From Lingula anatina (Eukaryota > Brachiopoda > Lingulata > Lingulida > Lingulidae): a stretch of DNA of 33,613 bases. The stretch spans positions 1 to 33,613 of the forward strand of contig NW_019773922.1 in assembly GCF_001039355.2 (NCBI RefSeq). The letters are read 5' to 3'. A program made the translations under genes and the position numbers. Numbering within the stretch: position 1 is the stretch's first letter; the number at the start of each line of letters is the position of its first letter. The notes under the pieces are model-generated. The model did not search any database. It was not told where the DNA came from and saw only the letters and a list, made by a program, of their open reading frames with translations. This document shows, piece after piece, positions 22,291 through 33,613 of this stretch.

Positions 22291-23036
22291 GATCGCATTC
22301 ACAACGAGTTGAGCCAGGCTTTACAAATCCTAGAACTAAATATGGCGGACGTACATGAAAGAAAAACTGCCTAATCTTTTAATAGTCTCTCCCCTCTCAC
22401 ACGCCTCCCCACACGTCGTCCCTGCGGGGGTACAGTCATTAAATCTCGGCTCCATTCCCCATGCGGAGGCTACCTGAGAAATATTAAGTGCGCAAATTCA
22501 TAGGGATCTAAATCGTGAAAACACCCCCCCTTCCAATAAAGAAATTAACCGACGATAATTTTTCACAACAGCATAAGACGGATGTGAAAAGCCATTCATT
22601 TGCGTTGGTAGGCCTACTCCAAAGTAAAATATCACGTGCATTAATTAAGTAGGGTATCTCCCAGGACCCTGAATATCTCTGGTGACATTATCTCCGTAGA
22701 TAGCCGATTCATTGTTGCTCTACGGGTCAATTCATTCTTTTTTCGTCTCTGTTTTAAAAGATAATAGCTTTTTTCCTTCGATCGCCTCCAGCCACCATGC
22801 TTTCTTCATCTCGAGTTTAATTGGTGAGCATGCGCACTTAATATTTCTCAGGTAGCTTCTGCATTGCGAATGGAGCCGAGATTTAATAACTGTTCCCCTG
22901 CAGGGACGACGCGTGGGGAGGCGTGTGAGAGACGAAGAGACTATTATCAGATTAGGCGGTTTATCTTTCATGTACGTCTGCCATATTTAGTTCCAGGATT
23001 TGTAAAGCCAGGCTCAACTCGGTGTGAATGCGATCT
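22291..23036. repeat. Large inverted repeat (two ~205-bp arms)
   Basis: The left arm, 22291-22493, reappears in reverse complement at 22832-23036 with only scattered mismatches and small indels. Matching blocks include GAGTTGAGCCAGGCTTTACA against TGTAAAGCCAGGCTCAACTC and GGCTCCATTC against GAATGGAGCC. A unique spacer of about 338 bp lies between. The whole could be a foldback-type transposon with long terminal inverted repeats or a local inverted duplication. It lies in the upstream region or first intron of the PPP1R3 gene. TAAGAC appears just outside both ends, but imperfectly placed for a target duplication. No transposase is present. Confidence 0.85.
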
Positions 23037-23819
23037 AAGACAACTACACAAACACAATGTTGGATCAGATGAACGGTTTTAATGAGGTAGCTTTATAAAT
23101 GTAATACTCTAATCAGTAATTTATATGATATATTGAAAACATATTGAGCTTTGTGTACACAAAAGCATGTGGATTTTTGTTTCCGTGTTTTGAGCATTTG
23201 CCGGTAGTCTTACATGCATCCCGGTAGTTGTAAAAACTTACTGAATAACAACGAAGTGCACCATCGGGATACTTGTTTTGATAATTACTGATTATACTAT
23301 TACATTTTTGTTGTGAAATGCGATTCATAATGTAAATTATAACATAAGTTGCGATCACGACGACTAGAATGACTACTAATCAATAAATGATATTGGTCGT
23401 TTCCGTTTGCTGGCTGTTACATACCGTAGATCTATATCTGGCATTCGTTAGTTGTAACAGGGAATATAGCTAGTTTAATTTGGAATGTTGTTTAAACTAA
23501 CGCTCATGAACCATCTATTATTTAAATGTAAAGAGAAACTAAAATATTTGAGACTGCATATTTTTTCAGTCCGAGTCCTTAATTTTTTTCTTTCGAAAAC
23601 GTGACCATATAAAGGCATTTCACCTTCACCTATATCAACCACAAAATTCTAGCATCTTGATATCAAATGCTCGAATAACTCACCTAGCTCATCTTCATAT
23701 TGAGTACAGTCCCCAATGACTACCCTCGAGTAAAGCTATCTCCTTTAGAGCTAGTTTCACGCCATTATCACGTACGAGTGAAATGGAACGAAAGCACAAG
23801 GTCATTAGTGTACTTCCCG

Positions 23820-23950
23820 CACGTGAACAACAAACGCCAACCAATCATAGGGCGACAAGACAAAAGTTCATCCAATCAAAATGACTTAGAGAACCTTATA
23901 TGAACTTTACAAGAACTGGGTCACGTGTGAACCAATCGCCGACTCACGTG
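23820..23950. promoter_or_regulatory. Promoter-like cluster of CACGTG E-boxes and CCAAT boxes
   Basis: Within 131 bases there are three CACGTG E-boxes (23820-23825, 23922-23927, 23945-23950) and three CCAAT boxes in the same orientation (23841-23845, 23872-23876, 23932-23936). CCAAT is bound by NF-Y and CACGTG by bHLH-ZIP factors such as USF, TFE/MITF or Mondo-Mlx. The density is far above the rest of the window. The nearest known gene it could serve is PPP1R3 on the minus strand, whose first exon must lie upstream of 22157. A plus-strand transcript is equally possible. Confidence 0.55.
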
Positions 23951-24373
23951 CATGGCTTCACGAGACAACTAAAAGAACATTCAACCTGATGGCCGCATGT
24001 TTATTGAACAATTACTGACCTATGTTCGTCTGCGACTGCCAACCTTTCGGCAGAGGTGTCATATATTTATACTATGATATAAATGTGCACATCTTAAGTA
24101 CACTGGGTGAAAGTTGGGGGGGGGGGGGGGGTGGAGGGAGCGTCACTGATCATGCCAGTCAAGCACTCCCTTTTTATTTGGTGTTGGCCTCAGTAAAATA
24201 AACATGTCTCGTCTGCCTCAACATACGGTAGACGGCCTACATGCTAAATGGCAGAAGAGGATTGTGAGCTTGGCATGGCAAACAATACATTTACAAAGAC
24301 TGGATAATACATATTGACATAAAATTTCAGAAACCTCAACCAAGGAGTTATAACAGAAGGAGATTACACGCGT

Positions 24374-24406
24374 GGGGGCGGAGCCCGTATTACGGTCTCT
24401 CATTGG
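24374..24406. promoter_or_regulatory. GC box with adjacent inverted CCAAT box
   Basis: GGGGGCGGAG (from about 24374) matches the Sp1-type GC box, and ATTGG (24402-24406) is an inverted CCAAT box 20 bases on. The two lie about 430 bases from the E-box cluster, past a G-run at 24116-24131. They may be part of one promoter region. No transcript start can be read from the sequence. Confidence 0.35.
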
Positions 24407-25150
24407 TCGGAATGAATAGAACCCAGAGAACAATGGATGTCTATCTCTGTTACGCTTAATTACTCTCGTTTAAATCTCGTTTGTTAGTATCTGTGCCTTC
24501 GTCTGCGGATTTTTGAGGACNAAGAAAATGGGGGAGGGCAGCTATCAATGTAACAAACGTACCTCACCTGTTAATTGTACCCAATGGTAACTGGAAATAA
24601 GTTTTGAATAAAATCGACAAGGAAACCAATCCCAAACATACGATAAATTTTGCTTACAAATACGATAAACTTCTCAACATAGTGGATTTTCCCTTTTCAT
24701 TAAAACAGATAAAATAAAGACAAAAGAGAAGATATTGGAAATATCGCAGACCTTACAAGTACATCTTGATGCTTATACAATAATTTCCTTTATCTCACAA
24801 ACCCGATCTGCAGGTGTGCATCTCCCCCAACCCTTCTGTGTTTATGCGTTTGTTAAGGGTACGTTTACTACCAAATCTACTGTATTGAGTATTTAAATGC
24901 TGGCAAATCTCACCGACACCTGCAACCAGTAGAAAAGCCTGTAAGAATCTATTCTGGAACCGGCAAATCGGCGTTTCTACCAGAATTCCGGTCAACATTT
25001 CTACATGTAAAGTCTCTAATCGCACCTTCTTCCCTAACTTTAAGTCTTAATACTCACCTTAACCGAATACAAATCCCCTGATAGATGTAGCCTGCTTATA
25101 GACAGTGTAGAGGCTGCAAAGTCAATCCTTCATAGCAAAATGTTCACGAT

Positions 25151-25222
25151 GCTTGAGTGGCTCAGTTAGCTAATGGTGTTTACATCAGATGCACACAGTG
25201 AAGGTCATGCGTGAGAAAAGCC
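25151..25222 (+). pseudogene. Degenerate tRNA-like sequence (tRNA pseudogene or SINE head)
   Basis: GTGGCTCAGTTAGCTAATGG resembles the D arm and internal A box of a tRNA gene. About 34 bases on, GTGAAGGTCATGCGTGAG resembles the variable loop and T arm start, but the B box is damaged (no GGTTCGA). The 72-base spacing is tRNA-like. The anticodon stem does not pair well, so a working tRNA is unlikely. It could be a decayed tRNA gene or the head of a tRNA-derived SINE. Chance similarity remains possible. Confidence 0.35.
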
Positions 25223-27591
25223 CCTGACATCAGCATTCACATGCATGATGCCGGCCTTGACATGTATGCCCGTTTTAACTCAGCCTCCCTGGTAATATGG
25301 TGTAGTTTGAATATACTTTCTAAATCTATTTGAGAGGGATTGATGTTCAACCGTGATGTTTTGTTCGGCAACCTATGATGCAACCATTTTTCCTTTGTTT
25401 CACGTAGATCTAGCATACGACAAAAATACATACAGGTATTGCCAAACGCCGAATAACAATGTGCACAAACTTGAGCAGTATTACTCAAGCGTGAAAGAGT
25501 TTTTTAAGAACTCTCTTTTAGCTTACTAAAAAGTTTGTTTGTTCCTACAACGTATATGTGCTGTATGACTGAGTCTGCTGTCCAGCAGGAAAAAAATGTC
25601 CCAACAGTGAAGGTGGCGGTGTCTGGAACTTTACAAAACTTTGAATGCCCAATAAACAGTATGGAATTATTATTATTGAGGGTGTCTCGATATTATACAA
25701 GCTAGGGCCGATTAATATGATATTGATTTACCACTAAGATAAGAAACTGACACATGATTACATGACCGTGAAAGTTGTATAATAACAATTAAAAAAATAA
25801 TAAACGCGTCTGGGGTAAACTGAGCCTTCTTCTAATGATAACCGAAGACTGTTGTGACCTGAGATTAGGCTAAAAATAAAAATCAACCCCTGCTGTTGGT
25901 ATCAGGAATGAATGGATTCTTGCAGGTAGGCTTTTTTAACCTCGTGAAGGTGAGAAGCATGAAGAGCAAGTTCATCCTTAACTGGCTGTAAACAACCAAA
26001 GGGTATGGTATTAAAACGATCTCGAAAACGCGTTTGATCTAAAAAAAACAAACACTTATTTGACATTGGGAATCGTTCTTGAAACGTAATTAAAATTCAA
26101 ATTTTTGCTTATCCTGCCACACACTTGAAAAAAAAAACACTACTCTGAAGTGGTGTTTGCAGACAGAATATGTTTACAAAAACAGGCAATAAGAAGACTG
26201 AAGACCCATGAGTACACGCACTTATCATGCGGCACCAACGTCTAGGGCATACTCTACGGCATAACCGAGCACTGTTATGACGCAAGTATGCCGTCGTAAA
26301 AAGTAAGCATCTGTAACGACTGATATGTTTATGCCCCGTCAAGGCCAGACAGCTGATAAACTGTAACATTAATACTGATCTGATAAACTTTTGTTAGAGC
26401 CTTGCGCACAGATCTCGATAATAAGATGAGTGATTAAATTGTATATCACTACTAATGAAGTCGCCAGCGAGATAGTTTTAGCTTTCGTAATAGTTTTTAT
26501 CTTTCGTAATGGTTTTACCTTTTATCTTTTGAAGAATTACTATTATCAATCTGGTCACGGCAGTTCAGATATAAAATTCGATGGAAACCTTGAATGAAAT
26601 TAGTTTTGGATTGTATTGTATTATGCAGGCAGACGCCAAGGAGCCCATTATCATTTTTAATGGTCACCGAGAATATTTAAGAACACAGTAGAAATTTGTA
26701 AAATAATAAATTTATCTGATCTAACTGTGGACAGAGCATCATTGCTAGTTTAATCATCACATGCTGAACACAATCAATTGCCAGAGAGAGACATTAAATT
26801 TGCATGTCAGAAACATTTATTAGATAGATTTTATCTTTCAGCTTATGTCATCTTTTTTATTTTTACATATATGGAGATACCACTAGAAACCACTAACATT
26901 GTACTGTTTGAATGGAATGCCATATTTGGAAAAAAAAGCTTACTGTCCACCAAATGCCAGCTGAATAATGACATTATTTGTTTTACAAAAAAATCTTGCT
27001 GGACGGTACAAAAATGTATACAGAATGGCCAGAGAAATATCTGTGAATATCTAGTGAAAAAATATCTCTGTGACTCCTGTAGAGAGTAGGAAATTATTGT
27101 CGTATCAGTTTTCCAGAAAAATTTAGGGAGCCCAAAGTTTGAAAACTTATCATACTACTCATATAGTATTTTAAGACACTTGGAAGTCTGCAGTTTATAG
27201 GTACAGTACAGTCTCTATAAAGTATCTCAGATACAGCAGTTTTTAGTGTCTTTGCACCATCTGCAATCACTTTATTTAATAGCATTATTGAATTATCATC
27301 AAGTCACATGTTAGAGGATTGAATTTTGCATTACAGTGGTCTACTATTAAGATGAAGAAGGTTGTTTGAAATAAATGAGGCACTGTATTTGCAAAGTTGA
27401 CTCTTTAGATAGAACCCTGAATCAGCTATTCAAATTACATTTTAAATTCTAAATACATTTAAAAATAAATTTATACTAAAATATTTTGAGAGAAAATCTG
27501 ATCTTTAAGGTGTGTACTGGCCATTGGTTTTCATGACATTTTTATAGTGCTGACCAGCTGTATTTTTCAGATACTTTTTATTCAAATTTGT

Positions 27592-27592
<1 letters not shown>

Positions 27593-27631
<39 letters not shown>
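27593..27631. repeat. 39-base poly-A tract
   Basis: An uninterrupted run of A. Such a tract can mark the 3' end of a retroposed sequence on the plus strand, but no recognisable element body or target duplication was found next to it. Similar tracts are at 9489-9510 and 29948-29983. Confidence 0.8.
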
Positions 27632-27633
<2 letters not shown>

Positions 27634-28407
27634 TATTATACGCTCCAGTTTTGTTTCAGACCAGTTACTTTTTAAATCCCCAATTTTCCCTATAGGCCCT
27701 GAGAAGTGGGTGTTGAGGTAATGTTTTAAAGAAGTAACCTCAGGTGCCACAGCCTCAACTTTATTTGCAAATGACCTTCACTGGCAAACTTGAGATAAAG
27801 TCAGACATGCTTGCTTTTTTGGAGGACTCGTTTACAGTCTGATAACCTTTTTCAAGGCCAATAATTTTGTAAACCAATGTGAAGGGTTCCCTATTTGCAT
27901 ATGAATAATGTATCATAATGGATAGAAATTTCAAATTGTTCAGGATAACTCTCAAAATGAAGCAAGTATAAGGTAACATTAATGAGATAACTTTTGTGTG
28001 GTGTCATGGTTTAGTTTAATCACACTGAGACAAGGAAACATTTTCAGATTTCTTTTATTAAATACAGTGATAAAAATTTCAGAGCAATGTTTGATCACTA
28101 TAAATATTAATCTGTTGAGATATTTAGAAACTTGCAAAGTCTTAATGTTTTTAATGGATATTATATGCTTATCATATGCATCTGCTTTTTTGAACAAGCA
28201 AATCTTTATTATCCAATATATATCTTCTTCAGTATCACAATCTACACCTTCTTAAACATTTGAAATGAATAAAATTAAATCAGATGAATAAAAGCATTTT
28301 CAATTCTTGTCATCTTTAAAGATCAGGAAATCACTTTCCTTGAAAATACTGCTGATTATATTTGAAAGATCGATTTGTTGCAAATCTATAAAAAACCGCA
28401 AGTCACT

Positions 28408-29947
28408 TCAAATGAGTCCAACTGCTCCAGAATCCACTAGTGTTGCTACTGGTCTGTATCTTATGATCAACTGATCTCCCTTTTCCAAATCTATCACCTC
28501 TTCCCTGAAATTGTAAACAGAACAAATATAATGTCACTGGATAAATATTTCATCCTCTTCTGGAGTGCCTGTAAGTAACTTAAATGTAAGAAAATTATTT
28601 AAGCTGATGAAAATAGTAAAAAATTAGGTTGGAAAATACCCCCCCCCCCCCCCCCAAAAAAAAAAAAGGTTTATTAGTCTCTAAAATGGAATGTTTGAAT
28701 GATATGTTGATTAAGCAAAAAATAAGTTCCTACTTAAGAAGTAAAAGCAAAAGGCCAATGATGAGACTTGAGAAGAACAAATGATGAAACTAATGGTTGG
28801 AAGAGCAACGAAAAATTAAACATAGTTTTAAAAAGATAATAAAAAAGTATTTTTTCTATAATCATAAAGTTTATTTTGTAACTTCAATTAAATGAAGTAT
28901 AATAAAGAGGCATTACTTTAGAGTACCAATATCTATGATTTCCTGAGTCTATTCATAAACACAATTTCTATGTAACGATTAGACATTTTCACTATTCACC
29001 AACTTAATCCCAGACATGAAATGACAACAAAAACCAACAATCATCGCAGAAAAAGGGAGGTCATGACCCAAGTTTTAGCTGCTGAGACGAGTAAGAACCA
29101 GTATTGCCATAGCAAAAAACATTAACTTGAGCTGTTTTTGACAAACTTTAGGAATATATATGTTGACAACTGAAACAGTATCAGGCCAGGGACCTTATGT
29201 CAATCCTCCCACCTACTCACTGTCAGTTTTTTAAACTTAATGTATCTTCTCATGTTATCGGTATTTTCAAAATTTAAAATACATTTTCAAAATGATGTTG
29301 GTAAACCTGCATGGTGTTGACAACTTAGCCTCTGGGTTGCACAACTTTTGAAGGCACAAAAACTACAAGAGTGCTAGACATCACCCGAAATGTATTCACA
29401 GTAGCAAGAGCACTGTAACAAGATAAATGACAACACCCTTAAAGCATCTGTCTTTATGTAAAAAAAAAAAAAAAAACAAGTTTCCATTCTATGCCTGGGT
29501 AACCCAGGTGACAGGGGTCATTTAAGACCCTACATTTCAATTTGATAAAGTTCACAAAGCAATGGTGTATGATGTGTCACAGCTTACAATGGAACTGGTT
29601 TTACATGAACAAGCCAGTACTATCTCTGATTACAAAGGATGGGTGCAAATGAATTAAAGTCACAGGAGCTCGAGGGCTTTAAAACCTTGGTGAGGTTGAA
29701 AACAGAAATTTTTTTTCTCAAAAGCAAAGCTAAAAATTAAAAATAAAAACATACATGAAATATAATAAATAAGTAAATCCTTAATGAACTTTGTCAATTC
29801 ATGCCATTTTTAACAAACTTCTGTAAGAATAGTATGAGTTATTTTGAAAGATGCACACTTTCGTAAATCTCTGATATCAAAAAAGGAAGAAATGTCAGAT
29901 TCTGAAATATTAATCTGATTTCAAACAGATATTTAATAATAATTACG

Positions 29948-29984
<37 letters not shown>

Positions 29985-32900
29985 CACTCTGTGGACCTCT
30001 GTGTCTTTTCTCCCTTTCCTAGAAGATATGTTGACTGGATTTTTATTATTGTTTTTAAAAAGAGGTGGGAGGCTGCATCCACCAATGTGCACATATATTA
30101 AGGCTTATTTCACAACCAGACTGGAAGCCTTTATATCTTTCTGTTATCTCCATTGTCCAGTATATACCAAGAACACCATCAAAACCTCTTTTTCATAATC
30201 TGTTGAATATCATGTCAAACCAAGCACGAGTTAAAAACCAAAAGACCTCACATCAGGTTAATCCTAGAAACCACATTAGTGTAAGAAATTTGGCCTCATC
30301 TTTAAACTGTCCAACAAACCTTAAGCAATGATATGAATAAAATTAAAAACCATCACAAACCCTGTATCTAGTGTTTTCTTTAAAATGTGCAATTGGACAC
30401 CATACATAAGAGCACATTGTTTCAAACATGTAATTGTCATGCCTGCCAATAATCTGTCCGTGATACAGTCAGAGATAATACTTTACAGGAAATAGTTTCT
30501 ACATTATGTTACTTTCTTCACGCCTTTGATTACTCTGGTAACAACTGTGCCAAGGAGCTCAGGATATTTGAAATCTCATTAAAATCCAAGTCACACTCAA
30601 GCTTCCTGTTTTATCTACTGTCTGGTTGGTCATGGTTCAGTGTTTACCTCATCAATCAAATAAACATCAAGGGTTTCATTTTATCAAGAAGTTTAGACAC
30701 GACTACCTGTGTTTCAGGTTTGATATACACCATGTTTTGCATTTTCAAATCTCCATAAAAAAGCAGTTTTTTTTGCAGGCATACGTAGAAATTTCAAAGT
30801 GAAGAAGCTGGATTGTATCAGATCTAACACTCAGGCTAAAACACAGGTACAGGTATATTTGAGAGAAAATAAATGAATAACTAATTTACAAGTGACTTTG
30901 GTTAAATTAAAATTCTAGAGATCTAAAAGAAAGAGTATACTACAATTAAGCACTAAAAATAAAAATTATACATTTTCCCAGTGTATTAAACCATTTTTTG
31001 TGATCCATCAATTAAGAATTCCAAACTAAAAAGTCCCCAAAAGGGCTTTAAACACCATCTTCTGGAATTGGCTTCAGCTGAATGAACAACTCAGTTTGAG
31101 TAAAATCCAATTTTTAGCAGGAGTAATAGTTACAAGCATTCAACACATAATGAATACAATTTAAATAGAACATGAAAACCACTTTTACTGTTTCTTAAAC
31201 ATAATATTTTTCTTCACCTTTATATTTTAAGAAATCAAATGAAATGACAAAATTACTATGCCTCAAAAATTTGCCAAGATGAAATGCTCACCGTTTATTA
31301 GAGATATTAACATTAAAATAAGTCACATCATTACAAAATTATTTCCAATAACCAATTACAAAATAAAATAAAATGTTGATTTAATAATGAAATATAACAA
31401 CTCATAGCAAAATTCATCAAAATCAACACTGGATGTGGTTGTATCAGAAATGGATTGTGTTAGAGAGGATATAAGACAATAGGGTTGAAAATGCTGTAAA
31501 TGTTCAATAACTTTGGTAAAAATAAACCCATCATGCCAATTTCCATCAGCCTTTTCACCAAATAATGCCTAGCAATTTCAAAGGGAATTGAAAATTCTTT
31601 TTGCAGTAAGGGTACAAATGGTATGAAATATAATATCAATCAATAAATGTCATATAAATAATCAATCATTTTTAGCAACACTGGATATGGCATTTTTGTT
31701 ACCTAGTTGAGTAATGGATAAAATTAGTACTAAAGCAAGATTATAATATTCTAGCAAAAAAAAAAAAAAAAAAGGTCAGTCTTATGTTACAGATGTTACA
31801 TAAATAACAAAACGCAACATTGTGAATAAATTAACTTTCTACGATGAAAAGTTAAACCTGCTCTGCTGAGATAGTGTGCACTACCTTAGTCATCACAGCT
31901 TGCCTGGAAATGCTGCCTAACATGCAGACTGGTGAAATGCATTACTTTTATCAATAAGCAACTATATTTCAAGACAACATGCTTTGTATCCTCAGCATCA
32001 GTACTCACCCTGCCTCTGCAGTTTCTTCCTCAACAAGGACACCTGCTGTATCTTCATTTACTCGTAAAAACACATAGCTATCCAAGTTGGGTCGCATTAC
32101 TAAAATAAATTGAAATATTTGACTAACAAACAAACAAATATAAATATCATCTTCCACTTATCTTTATGATCAGAAATTGCACTCATATTTGCATCAGATG
32201 GTTCAGTAATCAATTCAGGAAGACATATTTATTGTCTGCATCTTTAAGGAATGAACATTTATAATTTCAACTATAAATTTGTTAAGGCAGGACTGTTTAA
32301 GGATATTGTAACCCTTTATTATCATCCAGATACCGAAAATTATTAAATAAAACACCTTTCTTTGTGCTGATAAATAAAACAATAAAAACCATCGAAAATA
32401 TGAAACATTTATATTTCTTGTTGCAATGTATAACCACAGGCAACTCAAGGCTTTAATTGTTAATTTAACACCATTCTATTTTGAGGTGAGATAGCAATCG
32501 GTATGGGGCGTATATCTGAAAAAGATTTTGCCACTTAAATTGGCCAGAGTGTATAAGCTACAATCCTATGCTGTCTTTTTGGTTCAAATGCTTTTGTTAA
32601 GGAATTATGAGCCCCAAATTACAGATTTTGATTACAGCGTTGAAACGGTGATTGTGGGTGCTCAGGTAAAAGAGAAATTTGAGAAACCGATTTTTCAGTT
32701 TTTACCCCCAAATCACCTTTATGTCACCCATAGGATGACATATGTGTAAATTTTAATTAATTTAGTCACTGAACACTATCTTTTACCCAAAAGAATGTAT
32801 GTAAGACAGCAAATAAAATGAAAATCAGCTAACCCATCCTCAGATGACCAGATTAACAAGAAAATATCATTACATTATCATATGATTAATTCTATAAAAT

Positions 32901-33406
32901 TCATCTGCAATACAAAGATATAGTGTATTGTATTTCTTGAAGTCTCATTTGCTTTTCTGCTACATTTGTACCTGTATGTTTAGGATCTAGAGCTTGTAAA
33001 TTTGGTGGCATGTGTCGCAGTGCTAATACTTTGAAGTGATTTTCCATATTTTCTGAGTATCTGAAAAGATAAATTGTTTTAATTGTTTAGTTGAAAATGA
33101 TTTATGACATTCAAATAAACAAAAATAAACAAAAAGCAATTTTATAGGTAAGTAATACGTGTCTGAGTATATATAAATATGAAAGCAAAACTTGAACATG
33201 TTTTATGACAAAATAAGACTTTGTTTTCTCAACTATGGAAACTAGTGTTCCTATTCTTGAATCTTCAGAAATGATAAGCACTCATAGAAAGGCATCAAAT
33301 TATCTTACTCCTTTGCAAAAGTATATTCATCAGGTGACATCTGTGGTGTCTCATCACTCCCTCTAGCTTTTTCCTGTTCTAAAACATGTGCTGTATATTT
33401 TTCAAT
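28408..33406 (-). CDS. GINS4: DNA replication complex GINS subunit SLD5, C-terminal exons (5' part beyond window)
   Basis: SLD5 is one of four GINS subunits. GINS joins CDC45 and MCM2-7 to make the replicative CMG helicase in the nucleus. Four minus-strand exons join in phase: 33309-33406, 32972-33060, 32009-32099 and 28408-28504, giving the last 124 residues and a TGA stop. Matches to human SLD5 include IEKYTAHVLEQEKAR, then LALRHMPPNLQ, MRPNLDSYVFLRVNED and the C-terminal DLEKGDQLIIRYRP ending VDSGAVGLI (human VASGAVQLI). The last part is the small beta-rich B domain of SLD5, needed for GINS assembly. The last intron (28505-32008, about 3.5 kb) is far longer than the others. The upstream exons for the helical A domain are outside the window to the right. 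Identification is very secure; the N-terminal half cannot be assessed. Confidence 0.95.
28639..28667. repeat. Poly-C/poly-A homopolymer junction
   Basis: About 17 C directly followed by about 12 A, in the last GINS4 intron. Homopolymer lengths are prone to sequencing error. No function is suggested. Confidence 0.75.
29948..29983. repeat. 36-base poly-A tract in GINS4 intron
   Basis: An uninterrupted A-run on the plus strand, antisense to GINS4. It may be the tail of a retroposed sequence, but the adjacent upstream bases show no recognisable element. Confidence 0.8.
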
Positions 33407-33613
33407 CTAGAAAAAAAAAAGATTTCAATTTCCACATTAGGCTGTAAATTGGTTTTGACATAATCATGTCAATTATGGCTACAGTTTTATTGCTTTTGTA
33501 TATTTCTTCCACAAAATTCTGGGAAGCAAGAGCCTAGATATATTTTCCTTTACAGGAATTAACGGTAGCAAGCTCCTATTATATAAAATCTTTTTATCAA
33601 TGCAATAATGCAA

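Larger units (their letters stand above)
24435..28200. other. Intergenic stretch without recognised genes
   Basis: No exon chain or known protein is seen between the promoter-like region and the GINS4 3' end. The longest open frame (26778-27089, plus, 103 codons) is lysine- and cysteine-rich but matches no family I know and has no clear splice partners. A degenerate tRNA-like segment lies at 25151-25222, and a 39-base A-run at 27593-27631. An undetermined base is present near 24522. Minus-strand AATAAA signals for GINS4 are possible at 28205-28210 and 28054-28059. Confidence 0.45.
28505..32008. other. Long last intron of GINS4
   Basis: A 3.5-kb intron with no recognised gene on either strand. 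It contains a C-run passing into an A-run (28639-28667), a 16-17-base A-run near 29460, a 36-base A-run (29948-29983) and an A-run near 31756-31773. The A-runs are on the plus strand, opposite to the gene, and could be tails of old retroposed insertions. The overlapping open frames at 30001-30331 have no family match. Confidence 0.7.

Noticed and set aside
22500-22830. A GCCACCATG Kozak-like start in the spacer of the inverted repeat
   Set aside because: The frame stops after seven codons, so it does not start a gene.
22732-23082. Open frames on both strands across the right arm of the inverted repeat
   Set aside because: They arise from GC-richer repeat sequence and are not kept open in the other arm. 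No family match.
26778-27089. 103-codon plus-strand open frame, Lys/Cys-rich
   Set aside because: AT-rich composition explains the amino-acid bias. No recognised domain, splice context or neighbouring exons.
30001-30331. Two overlapping plus-strand open frames in the last GINS4 intron
   Set aside because: Short, in different frames, next to a poly-A tract and without any recognisable protein similarity.
32528-32749. 73-codon plus-strand open frame in a GINS4 intron
   Set aside because: It reads smoothly but matches no family I know and is antisense within an intron. At best a decayed element fragment.

Overview
This is a window of animal nuclear DNA, AT-rich by eye. It carries intron-containing genes with GT-AG splice sites, microsatellites and long poly-A, poly-C and poly-G tracts. 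The protein set (a long metazoan-type POMK, ELMOD3, ES1/GATD3, a glycogen-targeting PP1 subunit, mitoribosomal S18C and GINS SLD5), the compact introns and the head-to-head gene pairs point to a non-vertebrate metazoan. The sequence alone does not fix the phylum. I rebuilt six genes by joining exons whose reading phases agree and whose translations match known families.

Layout. MRPS18C (minus, 3' end cut by the window edge, start codon at 2455) and ELMOD3 (plus, 2668-9451) are divergent, with about 210 bp between their start codons. ELMOD3 and POMK (minus, 10344-11653) converge tail to tail. POMK and GATD3 (plus, 12236-14966) form a second divergent pair, 582 bp apart. From about 15.6 to 19.8 kb I find no gene, only repeats and a microsatellite. 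A PPP1R3-type glycogen-targeting subunit of PP1 (minus, coding exon 21161-22150) has a long 3' region to its right-to-left downstream side. Upstream of it lie a large inverted repeat (22291-23036) and a promoter-like cluster of E-boxes and CCAAT boxes (23820-23950). From about 24.4 to 28.2 kb I recognise no gene. GINS4/SLD5 (minus) ends at 28408; its last four coding exons run to 33406 and the 5' part lies beyond the window.

The genes do not form one pathway. Two are mitochondrial by targeting sequence and family (MRPS18C, GATD3). ELMOD3 regulates ARL-type GTPases, POMK acts in the secretory pathway on alpha-dystroglycan glycans, PPP1R3 brings PP1 to glycogen, and GINS4 belongs to the replicative CMG helicase.

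Most notable observations: (1) the last GATD3 intron carries exact consensus U12 (minor spliceosome) 5' splice and branch-point sequences, with an unusual AT-AA or AT-AG 3' end; (2) a predicted in-frame 78-nt acidic cassette exon in GATD3 that would insert 26 residues into a conserved fold; (3) a 30-nt frame-neutral microexon in ELMOD3; (4) a pair of 205-bp inverted arms upstream of PPP1R3; (5) a nested repeat family with built-in hairpins inside an ELMOD3 intron. I saw no CRISPR array, bacterial-type operon or viral gene.
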